Below, one piece after another: positions 51,434 through 58,739 of a stretch of 64,000 bases of DNA. The notes beneath the pieces are model-generated. The model was given only the letters and a program-made list of their open reading frames with translations. It did no database searches and had not been told where the DNA came from. Position 1 is the first letter of the stretch, and the number at the start of each line of letters is the position of its first letter. Source of the DNA: DATAEE01 sp963725145 (GTDB taxonomy: Bacteria > Acidobacteriota > Vicinamibacteria > Vicinamibacterales > 2-12-FULL-66-21); the NCBI GenBank assembly GCA_963725145.1, contig CAVRXL010000012.1, forward strand, positions 1,846,563 through 1,910,562, read 5' to 3'. The position numbers and the translations under genes were made by a program.

Positions 51434-52225
51434 CTACACCCGGCGTACAGTGACCGCCGCGCCGCGCGCCAGCCCCAGCCGATCGACGGCGCTCGACGCG
51501 TTCGCCGCGATCTCCAGATGATCGGTGCTTCCGAACAGCGCACACACTTCGTCGGGGCCGATCTCTGAATACGTCGCGACGAGACGCCCGATGCGGTGGG
51601 GCCCGGCCTCGATCTGGATGCCGGCGTCCTGCGCCAGGCGTTCAACCGTCCGCCGATCGATGTTGGTGACCAGATTCCCGAACCGATCGATTCGCAGGAC
51701 GCGCCCCGCGATCGCGTCGCCGGTGACCTCCGCCGGCGCCAGATCCAGCTTGCAGAAGTCGGTGACGGCGCGTCCGAGCGCCGAGAGTTGTATCCCTTTG
51801 GCCAGCCAGGCGGCGGCCGGCGCAAAGCGGTCGCGGCCTTCGAATGTCCGGCTGACGGTCGGCCGCGCGTACCGCCGCTCGGTGAGCTCGACGACGCGCT
51901 TGGGGACCGTCTCCTGGAAGACGGCGGTCAGCACGCCGTTGTCCGGCGCCACGAACTTGTGATCGGCGGTTTCGGCGGCGAGGCCGCGGCGCGCCGAGCC
52001 GACGCCCGGATCGATGACCGTGAGAAAGATGGTCCCCTGCGGAAAGTACTTGTAGCTCGCCGCCAGCTCGACGGCCGCGGTGACGACGTCATGCGGGGGG
52101 ATGTCGTGCGAAATGTCCACCAGCTCGACGTCCGGACAGATGCCGAGGATCACGCCTTTCATCGTGCCGGCGTAGTGATCGCTCGTGCCGAAGTCGCTGA
52201 TCAGGGCGATGACCGGGCGGGCCAT
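51434..52225 (-). CDS. SAM hydroxide adenosyltransferase (DUF62 family)
   Basis: A 263-residue member of the fluorinase/chlorinase superfamily. These enzymes usually hydrolyse S-adenosylmethionine to adenosine and methionine. IALISDFGTSDHYAGTMKGVI holds the conserved Asp, then VIDPGVGSARRGL and the C-terminal domain with RIDRFGNLVTNI. The Asp-Arg-His triad positions seem kept (D of SDFG, R of ARRG, H of ADHKF). The halogenase loop is absent, so hydrolysis is expected. Upstream gene is a methyltransferase. Confidence 0.9.
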   Translation of the reverse strand: MARPVIALISDFGTSDHYAGTMKGVILGICPDVELVDISHDIPPHDVVTAAVELAASYKYFPQGTIFLTVIDPGVGSARRGLAAETADHKFVAPDNGVLTAVFQETVPKRVVELTERRYARPTVSRTFEGRDRFAPAAAWLAKGIQLSALGRAVTDFCKLDLAPAEVTGDAIAGRVLRIDRFGNLVTNIDRRTVERLAQDAGIQIEAGPHRIGRLVATYSEIGPDEVCALFGSTDHLEIAANASSAVDRLGLARGAAVTVRRV

Positions 52226-52246
52226 ACGCCATCGTAGCGCGCGGAG

Positions 52247-52897
52247 CTAGGGCTTGCGAAGCAGGATCTCGCGCGTGTTGGTCTTGAGGAGAAACGAATC
52301 GGAGACGACGAGCGGGTCGAACATTTTCTGGATGTCGCGGTTCTGAAAGACACTACGCTTCGTGGGCGGCGCCGCGGACGTCCGGTGGCGCAGCCGCGCA
52401 TCGTCGACGATCACGAACCGCGTGTAGTGAGCAGTCTCGAGAGCCAGCGTGCCGAAGAAGCCGAACACGAACCCGCCCGGTTTGAGCGCGCGCACGAGCT
52501 CACGGGCGATCGCCTGCGCCGCCGGTCGCGGAAGGTAGTCGAAGAGATCCCAGCAGAGGATGGCGTCCACGCTGCCGTCGGGCTGTCGCAGCCGCGACGC
52601 GAAGGTCGTAGCCAGCTCGTCGAGGTGTCCCGCTCGTGCGTGCCGATCGAGATCGGTGAAGAGGTCCTCGACGAACAGCTTGCAGCCGAGGCGTTCGCCG
52701 TAAAAGGCGACGTTCGATCCGACGACGGGGCCGAGATCGACGATGACTGGAGCGTCGCGTCCCGAAAGGGAAGCAAGAAGACGAGCGAATCCCTTCGACA
52801 CGTAGGCCTCGACGTCCGGAGCGCCGCCGGCCGTGGCCGACGGCGGGTCCGGTCGTCGGGGTCCCAAGCGCAGAAGGTCGCTGAATCCGCGCGCCAC
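52247..52897 (-). CDS. SAM-dependent methyltransferase
   Basis: 216 residues from GTG 52897. A class I methyltransferase core is suggested by VIVDLGPVVGSNVAFYGERLGCKLFVEDL (motif I), then DGSVDAILCWDLFDYLPRPAAQAIARELVRALKPGGFVFGFF (motifs II-III). Substrate unknown. It lies between bactofilin and DUF62; the pairing of a SAM-using enzyme with a SAM hydrolase may be chance. Confidence 0.82.
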   Translation of the reverse strand: MARGFSDLLRLGPRRPDPPSATAGGAPDVEAYVSKGFARLLASLSGRDAPVIVDLGPVVGSNVAFYGERLGCKLFVEDLFTDLDRHARAGHLDELATTFASRLRQPDGSVDAILCWDLFDYLPRPAAQAIARELVRALKPGGFVFGFFGTLALETAHYTRFVIVDDARLRHRTSAAPPTKRSVFQNRDIQKMFDPLVVSDSFLLKTNTREILLRKP

Positions 52898-52920
52898 TGC
52901 CGACCCTGACCCGAGCCGCG

Positions 52921-53463
52921 TCAGTGCTGAACGCCGACTGGCGCGGGTTGGCTCGCGGCCGGCTTCGACTCGGACTTAGGTTCGGACTTGGCCTCGGCCC
53001 GGCCGTCGGACCGCCCCGCTCCCGCGCGCTGCATGTCGATGCTGCCGCGGAAGTGCGCCCCTTCGGCGATCGCGACGCGCGGCGCCGCGATGTCACCATC
53101 GACCGACCCGTTGTCGCGAATGTCCACTTTCTCGGTCGCCGTCACGTTGCCGTGCACTTCGCCGAGGATGATGGCCGACTTCGCGAAGATCTGGGCCTTG
53201 ATCTTGCCGTTGGGGCCGATCGTCAGCACGTGCTGGCGGAGCTCGATCTTGCCTTCAACCTGGCCTTCGATCGTCAAATCTTCACTGCCGTTCAACTCAC
53301 CCTTGATGACGACCGACTTGCCAATGTTCACCGTGTCCCTCCCCAGGCCTGGCCTCGCGTCAGTGGCGGGCCGCGGGGCGGCCGCCGTGGTGGTTGGCTG
53401 AGCAGGGGCGGGCATTGGATCGGCCCCAGCTCCGGGCTTCACCGCTTCGTCGCGTTTCCACAT
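52921..53463 (-). CDS. Bactofilin (polymer-forming cytoskeletal protein)
   Basis: 180 residues. The central part, from NIGKSVVIKGELNGSEDLTIEGQVEGKIELRQHVLTIGPNGKIKAQIFAKSAIILGEVHGNVTATEKVDIRDNGSVDGDIAAPRVAIAEGA in content (about residues 46-136), shows the regular hydrophobic/Gly turn spacing of the right-handed beta-helix fold. The N- and C-terminal tails are Pro/Ala/Lys-rich and disordered. Bactofilins form filaments that place cell-wall or envelope machinery. Confidence 0.9.
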   Translation of the reverse strand: MWKRDEAVKPGAGADPMPAPAQPTTTAAAPRPATDARPGLGRDTVNIGKSVVIKGELNGSEDLTIEGQVEGKIELRQHVLTIGPNGKIKAQIFAKSAIILGEVHGNVTATEKVDIRDNGSVDGDIAAPRVAIAEGAHFRGSIDMQRAGAGRSDGRAEAKSEPKSESKPAASQPAPVGVQH

Positions 53464-53564
53464 TGCACTGTCTCTCCCAGAGTTATGTGCGCTTCGCAGG
53501 GCTGCACGAGGTCGCCCTCGTGGGGAGCAAGTCCCAGAATGGTATCATGAAAGGTAAAGTATTG

Positions 53565-54749
53565 ATGCGTATCTACTTCGACCACAACGCCACGACGCCG
53601 CTCCACCCGGACGTCGCCACTTCCATGACACGCGTGCTCAAGGAAGATTTCGGCAATCCATCGAGCGTCCATCAGTACGGGCAGCGGGCGAAGGCGATCC
53701 TGGATGACGCTCGCGGCGCCGTCGCGGCGCTCATCGGCGCCGAACCGGCCGAAGTGGTCTTCACGAGCGGCGGGACCGAAGCGGACAATTTTGCGATCCG
53801 CGGCGCGGCCGAAGCGCTCGAGCCGGCTGGACGCCGACACCTCGTCGCCAGCGCGATCGAGCACGAGGCGGTCCTGAACACGTTCAAGGCGCTCGCGAAG
53901 CGCGGCTGGCAGACGACGCTCGTGCCGGTCGACGCGCGCGGCGTCGTCGATCCGGATCGCGTGCGCGCTGCCCTCACCGACACCACGGCTCTCGTGTCCG
54001 TGATGCATGCGAACAACGAGATCGGAACGATCCAGCCGATCGCGGATATCGCGGCGCTCGCGCACGAGCGCGGCGCGCTCATGCACACCGACGCGGTGCA
54101 GTCGGCGGGAAAGCTTCCGATCGATGTCTCGGCGCTCCACGTCGATCTGCTGGCGATCTCCGCGCACAAGTTCAATGGTCCGAAAGGAGCGGGCGCGCTC
54201 TGGATCCGGCGCGGCACGCGCCTGGCGGCGATTCTCACCGGCGGGCGCCACGAGCGCAGCCGGCGCGCCGGAACGGAGAACGTGCCCGGCCTCGCCGGCC
54301 TCGGCGCCGCCGCGGCCGCGGCGCGCGCCAAGATGGCCACCGAACCGCTGCGCCTGTCGGCGCTCCGCGACCGGTTGGAAACAGGCATCCTGGCCGGGGT
54401 TCCAGGAACGGCGGTGAACGGCGCGCGCGATACGCGCGTGGCCAACACGACGAACATCAGCTTCGACGGAGTCGAGGCGGAGTCGCTGCTCATCGCGCTC
54501 GATCTCGCCGGTGTGGCGGTGTCGACCGGATCGGCGTGCTCCTCCGGGACGCTGGAGCCCTCGCACGTGTTGCGCGCGATGGGCTTCCCGCCCCACCGGA
54601 CGCAGAACTCCATCCGCTTCAGCCTCGGGCAGGACAACACCGAAGCCGAAGTCGATCACGTGGTCGGCATTCTGCCGGGAATCGTCGAGAAGCTGAGGAG
54701 CCTGACGGGCGCGCGACAGGCGGCAGGCACTGGGAGGGGCCGGTCTTAA
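53565..54749 (+). CDS. Cysteine desulfurase (NifS/IscS family)
   Basis: 394 residues from ATG 53565; an in-frame ATG at 53547 is possible. A PLP enzyme that removes sulfur from cysteine. IYFDHNATTPLHPDV, TSGGTEADNFAIRG, EHEAVLN, MHANNEIGTIQPI, SAHKFNGPKGAGALW (PLP Lys) and STGSACSSGTLEPSHVLRAMG (active-site Cys) are present. The last residues GTGRGRS and the TAA stop come from the 30-bp palindrome, so the original end is probably changed. It precedes mnmA and likely supplies its sulfur. Confidence 0.93.
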   Translation: MRIYFDHNATTPLHPDVATSMTRVLKEDFGNPSSVHQYGQRAKAILDDARGAVAALIGAEPAEVVFTSGGTEADNFAIRGAAEALEPAGRRHLVASAIEHEAVLNTFKALAKRGWQTTLVPVDARGVVDPDRVRAALTDTTALVSVMHANNEIGTIQPIADIAALAHERGALMHTDAVQSAGKLPIDVSALHVDLLAISAHKFNGPKGAGALWIRRGTRLAAILTGGRHERSRRAGTENVPGLAGLGAAAAAARAKMATEPLRLSALRDRLETGILAGVPGTAVNGARDTRVANTTNISFDGVEAESLLIALDLAGVAVSTGSACSSGTLEPSHVLRAMGFPPHRTQNSIRFSLGQDNTEAEVDHVVGILPGIVEKLRSLTGARQAAGTGRGRS

Positions 54750-54762
54750 GACCGGCCCCTCC
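54733..54762. repeat. 30-bp palindromic element at the end of the cysteine desulfurase gene
   Basis: A perfect copy of the palindrome. In this frame its centre TCTTAAG gives the TAA stop (54747-54749). It lies 13 bases before the mnmA ATG. It could also fold as a hairpin in the shared mRNA. Confidence 0.9.
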
Positions 54763-54775
54763 ATATCGATTAACC

Positions 54776-55837
54776 ATGCGCATCGTCGTAGCCATGTCCG
54801 GCGGAGTCGATTCGTCCGTGGCGGCCGCGCTGCTCGCCGCGGAGGGCCACGACGTCATTGGTCTGTCGATGCAGTTGTACGACCAGACCCGGGGAGACGT
54901 CCGCTTCGGCAGCTGCTGCACGATCGACGATCTGTACGACGCGCGGCGCGTCGCCTCCGCGCTCGGCATCCCCCACTACATCGTCAACCTCGAGAGGCAG
55001 TTCGGAGAGCACGTCCTGTCGAATTTCGTCGGCGAGTACACCTCCGGGAGGACGCCGATTCCGTGCGTGCACTGCAACGGCGACTTGAAGTTCGCGGAGC
55101 TCGCGGATCGGGCCCGGGGCTTCGGCGCCGTGGCGGTCGCCACCGGCCACTACGCGCGCGTCGATCGACATGCGTCGGGACGCTATCGGCTGCTTCGTGG
55201 GCTCGACGCGTCGAAGGATCAGTCCTATTTCCTCTTCACGCTGTCGCAGGATCAGCTGGCGCAGGCGCAGTTTCCAGTCGGCGCGCTGACGAAGGATGAC
55301 GTGCGTACGACCGCGCGGCGTCTCGGGCTTCGCGTGGCCGAAAAGCCGGACAGTCAGGAGTTGTGCTTCGTCGCGAGCGGCGACCACGCGGCGTTCGTCG
55401 ACCAGAACGCGCCCGAGCCGGTCGGCGCGGGGATCATCACGGATCGAGATGGGCGCGTGCTGGGCAGGCACGAGGGCACCCATCACTTCACGATCGGGCA
55501 GCGCAAGGGCCTCGGCCTCAGCGCCGGCGTGCCTCTGTATGTGGTCGACATCGACGCAGCCGACCGTCGCGTCGTCGTCGGCCCGCGCGATGCCCTCGAC
55601 CGGACGACGCTGACGGCGTCGCAGGTCAACTGGATCTCGGGAGAGACGCCTTCCAGCCCCGTCCGCGCGACGGCGCGGATTCGGCACCGCCACCACGAGG
55701 CGCCGGCGACAATCACGGCGTTCGATGCAGATCGGGTGCGCGTGGAGTTTGACGAGCCGCAGACGGCGATCACGCCCGGACAGGCGGTAGTGTTCTACGA
55801 GGGTGACGAGGTTCTTGGAGGGGGATGGATTGATTGA
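54776..55837 (+). CDS. mnmA: tRNA-specific 2-thiouridylase MnmA
   Basis: 353 residues. Forms 2-thiouridine at position 34 of tRNAs for Lys, Glu and Gln. MSGGVDSSVAA is the PP-loop. PCVHCNGDLKF contains the first catalytic Cys, QELCFV the second, and GLRVAEKPDSQELCF and GLGLSAGVPLYVV follow the family pattern. The C-terminal beta-barrel (residues 290-353) is complete. The start ATG 54776 lies 13 bases after the palindrome. Confidence 0.95.
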   Translation: MRIVVAMSGGVDSSVAAALLAAEGHDVIGLSMQLYDQTRGDVRFGSCCTIDDLYDARRVASALGIPHYIVNLERQFGEHVLSNFVGEYTSGRTPIPCVHCNGDLKFAELADRARGFGAVAVATGHYARVDRHASGRYRLLRGLDASKDQSYFLFTLSQDQLAQAQFPVGALTKDDVRTTARRLGLRVAEKPDSQELCFVASGDHAAFVDQNAPEPVGAGIITDRDGRVLGRHEGTHHFTIGQRKGLGLSAGVPLYVVDIDAADRRVVVGPRDALDRTTLTASQVNWISGETPSSPVRATARIRHRHHEAPATITAFDADRVRVEFDEPQTAITPGQAVVFYEGDEVLGGGWID

Positions 55838-55840
55838 CGC

Positions 55841-55877
55841 CCGGATGATCCGGCCACGCCCGACCTGAAGGTCGGGC
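55841..55877. terminator. Two adjacent palindromes between mnmA and trxB
   Basis: CCGGAT-G-ATCCGG (55841-55853) and GCCCGACCT-GA-AGGTCGGGC (55858-55877) lie between the convergent stops of mnmA and trxB. They fit a shared transcription end but have no T-run on either strand, so a REP-like repeat is an alternative. Confidence 0.5.
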
Positions 55878-55881
55878 CTAC

Positions 55882-56826
55882 CTACGCGACGGCCTCTTTC
55901 TCCCCCAGGTGCTGCGGTAGTCCTTCGAGATACTTTTCCGCGTCAATCGCCGCCATGCAGCCCGAGCCGGCAGCAGTGACCGCCTGACGGTAGATGTGAT
56001 CCTGGACGTCGCCGCACGCGAAGACACCCGGGACGCTCGTCCGCGTGCCGTCGTGCGTCACGAGGTAGCCGTTTGCATTCATCTCCAGCTGCCCGACGAA
56101 GAGCGACGTGTTCGGCGTGTGGCCGATCGCGACGAAAACGCCGTCGAGAGGGATCTCGTTCCGCTCGCCCGTGCGGTTATTGCGCAGCCCGATGCCGGTG
56201 ACCACGTCGGTTCCGCGGACGTCCTCGACTTCGCTGTTCCATTCAAAGGAGATCTTCGGGTTAGCGAACGCCTTGTCCTGCATGATCTTCGACGCGCGCA
56301 ACGTGTCGCGCCGATGGACGACCGTCACGTGCGAGGCGAACTTGGTCAGGAAGATGGCCTCCTCCATCGCCGAGTCTCCCCCGCCGACGACGGCGATCGG
56401 ACGGTCGCGGAAAAAGTACCCGTCGCAGGTCGCGCAGGTCGAGACGCCGTGCCCCATCAGCTTGCGCTCCGACGGGATGCCCAGCAGCCGGGCTGACGCG
56501 CCCGTTGCGATGATGAGCGCATGGCAGCGATGCTCGTCTTCCGTCGTTCGGACGCTGAACGGGCCGCGCGACACGTCGACGGCGATCACGTCCCCCTGGA
56601 CGATCTCCGTGCCGAACCGCGTGGCCTGCGTCCGCATCTCCGCCATCAGCTCAGGGCCCATGATGCCGTCGCGGAAGCCGGGGTAGTTCTCGACCGCGGT
56701 CGTCAGCATCAGCTGTCCGCCCGCCTCCAGGCCCTCGATCAACAGCGGTTTGAGGTTTGCCCGCGCGGCGTAGAGGGCGGCGGTCAGCCCCGCCGGCCCC
56801 GAGCCGATGATGATCACGTTGCGCAT
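55882..56826 (-). CDS. trxB: Thioredoxin reductase
   Basis: 314 residues. An FAD/NADPH disulfide reductase that recycles thioredoxin. IIIGSGPAGLTAALYAARA binds FAD, CATCDGYFFRD holds the redox pair, VVGGGDSAMEEAIFLTKFASHVTVVHRRD binds NADPH, and GVFACGDVQDHIYRQAVTAAGSGCMAAIDAEKYL is the FAD C-terminal motif. trxA follows 19 bases upstream on the same strand. Confidence 0.95.
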   Translation of the reverse strand: MRNVIIIGSGPAGLTAALYAARANLKPLLIEGLEAGGQLMLTTAVENYPGFRDGIMGPELMAEMRTQATRFGTEIVQGDVIAVDVSRGPFSVRTTEDEHRCHALIIATGASARLLGIPSERKLMGHGVSTCATCDGYFFRDRPIAVVGGGDSAMEEAIFLTKFASHVTVVHRRDTLRASKIMQDKAFANPKISFEWNSEVEDVRGTDVVTGIGLRNNRTGERNEIPLDGVFVAIGHTPNTSLFVGQLEMNANGYLVTHDGTRTSVPGVFACGDVQDHIYRQAVTAAGSGCMAAIDAEKYLEGLPQHLGEKEAVA

Positions 56827-56845
56827 GGCTGCGAATGCTATCCGT

Positions 56846-57178
56846 TTACTGGACGTGCTTGTCGAGGAGGCGCTTGAGGGTGTCCTTGTCCGTCAGGCCC
56901 ACGACCTGCTCGACGACCTGTCCGCCCTTGAAGAGCAGCAGCGTCGGGATCCCGCGGACCATGTATCGCATCGGGACCGACGGATTCTCGTCCACGTTCA
57001 TCTTGCCGATGACGACCCGCCCCGCGTAGTCCGCCGCGAGCGCTTCGACCGTCGGCGCGATTCGTCGGCAGGGGCCGCACCACTCCGCCCAGAAGTCGAC
57101 GAGAACGGGGGCCTTGGCCCCCAGGACCTTCTGCTCGAAATCTCCGTCCGTAAATGTCTCCAGATTCGCTGACGCCAT
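56846..57178 (-). CDS. trxA: Thioredoxin
   Basis: 110 residues. The active site is DFWAEWCGPCRRIAPTVEALA, with the CGPC pair and the cis-Pro GIPTLLLFKGGQVV. Length and motifs are normal. It is reduced by the adjacent trxB product; together they form one unit. No signal peptide, so cytoplasmic. Confidence 0.96.
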   Translation of the reverse strand: MASANLETFTDGDFEQKVLGAKAPVLVDFWAEWCGPCRRIAPTVEALAADYAGRVVIGKMNVDENPSVPMRYMVRGIPTLLLFKGGQVVEQVVGLTDKDTLKRLLDKHVQ

Positions 57179-57181
57179 TCC

Positions 57182-58732
57182 TTACCTTTCTGGCTGCTGC
57201 CCACCCGCTGTTGCCCGGCGCCTCGGTTTGACCGACGCCGCCTTCGGAAACAGGCCCCTATACACTTTGACATACTCCCGGGCCGAAACGTCCCAGGAAT
57301 GATCCTCCGCCATCCCCGCAAGTTGAAGGGCGCGCCAGGCTTGCCGGTTCTGCTTGTACACGGCGATCGCGCGCTCGACCGTTTTCAGAAGCGCGCGTGT
57401 CGAGTAGTCCTCGAACGTGAAGCCGGTCCCCTTTCCTGTCTTGTCTGAGTAGCCGGTGACCGTGTCGGCGAGGCCGCCCGTCGCTCGCACAACCGGCACG
57501 GTGCCGTATCGCATGCTGTACATCTGGTTGAGTCCGCACGGTTCGAACCGTGACGGCATGAGGAACATATCGGCGCCGCCGACGATGAGGTGCGCCAGCG
57601 ATTCGTCGAACGCGATCTGCGCCCCCACGCGCGCCGGATGCTCGGCCGCCAGCCGCGACCACTGACGTTCGTAGCGCGCCTCGCCCGAGCCGAGCAGCGC
57701 AAACGTTACGTCGAGGGCCATGAGATCGGGGATGGCGGCGCCGAGCAGGTCGAAACCCTTCTGATCCGTCATCCGGGAAACGAGCCCGATGATCGGGCGG
57801 TCGAGCGCCTCCTGATCGGAGGGAAGCCGAAGCCGCTCGAGCAGCGCGCGCTTGACCTCTCGCTTGGCGTCGAGGCTTGACGGTCCGAAGTGAACGGGCA
57901 GATGGACATCCGTTTCGGGGTTCCACCCCTCCGCGTCGATGCCGTTCAGGATGCCGCTGAGGACCGCCTGCCGGGTGCGCAGGATCCCGTCGAAGTTGAA
58001 CCCGAGCTCCGGCGTGACGATCTCGCGCGCGTAGCGCGGGCTGACCGTGGTAATCCGGTCGGCGAAGTTCACGCCCCCTTTGAGAAAGCTCATCCGGCCC
58101 CAGAACTCGAGCGCTTCGGGCGTGTACAGCTCCCAGCCCAGGTCCAGGCTCCGCATCGTCTCGCCGGGGAACAACCCCTGGAATGCGAGGTTGTGGATCG
58201 TGAAGACGACCGGAAGACCGACGAGCCGCGGGTGCCGCGCGTAATGTGTCTTCAAGTACACGGGTGCGAGCCCGGTCTGCCATTCGTGCGCGTGCACGAG
58301 CGACGGGCGCCACTCATCCTCCATCCGGGCGCCAAACTCCAGCGCAGCCCTGGACAACACAGCGAACCGGATCGCGTTGTCCGGATAGTCGCGATCGCCG
58401 GCGCTGTAGATTCCAGGGCGATCGTAGAGCTCGGGCACATCCACGAAGATCGCGCGCGCCCCGTCGGCCAGCGGATGCTCCACATAGCCGACGTCGAAGG
58501 GCCGGCCGCCGAGCCACAGGCGCTGCTGGTCGATTGACGAGCCGGCGTCGATGCCTCTGTACCGCGGCAGCACGAGCGTGACGCGGTGCCCGAGTCGCCC
58601 GAGCGCCTGCGGCAGGGCGCCGGCGACGTCGCCGAGCCCTCCGGTTTTTGCGAACGGAGTCGCCTCGGGAGAGATCATGAGGACGGACAACGGTGTCGAT
58701 CTGGCGATCGGCTGATCGGGTGATCTGGCCAT
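57182..58732 (-). CDS. glgA: Glycogen synthase (ADP-glucose)
   Basis: 516 residues, GT5 family. SPEATPFAKTGGLGDVAGALPQALGRLGHRVTLVLPRY contains KTGGLGDV, the ADP-glucose site. HAHEWQTGLAPVYLKTHY, VFTIHNLAFQGLFPGE and LMPSRFEPCGLNQMYSMRYGTVPVVRATGGLADTV (donor-binding ExxxGLT-like region) are present. It extends alpha-1,4-glucan with ADP-glucose. The N-terminal dozen residues are not conserved. It ends 3 bases after the trxA start side, so trxA and glgA are packed closely. Confidence 0.94.
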   Translation of the reverse strand: MARSPDQPIARSTPLSVLMISPEATPFAKTGGLGDVAGALPQALGRLGHRVTLVLPRYRGIDAGSSIDQQRLWLGGRPFDVGYVEHPLADGARAIFVDVPELYDRPGIYSAGDRDYPDNAIRFAVLSRAALEFGARMEDEWRPSLVHAHEWQTGLAPVYLKTHYARHPRLVGLPVVFTIHNLAFQGLFPGETMRSLDLGWELYTPEALEFWGRMSFLKGGVNFADRITTVSPRYAREIVTPELGFNFDGILRTRQAVLSGILNGIDAEGWNPETDVHLPVHFGPSSLDAKREVKRALLERLRLPSDQEALDRPIIGLVSRMTDQKGFDLLGAAIPDLMALDVTFALLGSGEARYERQWSRLAAEHPARVGAQIAFDESLAHLIVGGADMFLMPSRFEPCGLNQMYSMRYGTVPVVRATGGLADTVTGYSDKTGKGTGFTFEDYSTRALLKTVERAIAVYKQNRQAWRALQLAGMAEDHSWDVSAREYVKVYRGLFPKAASVKPRRRATAGGQQPER

Positions 58733-58739
58733 GCGGTCG

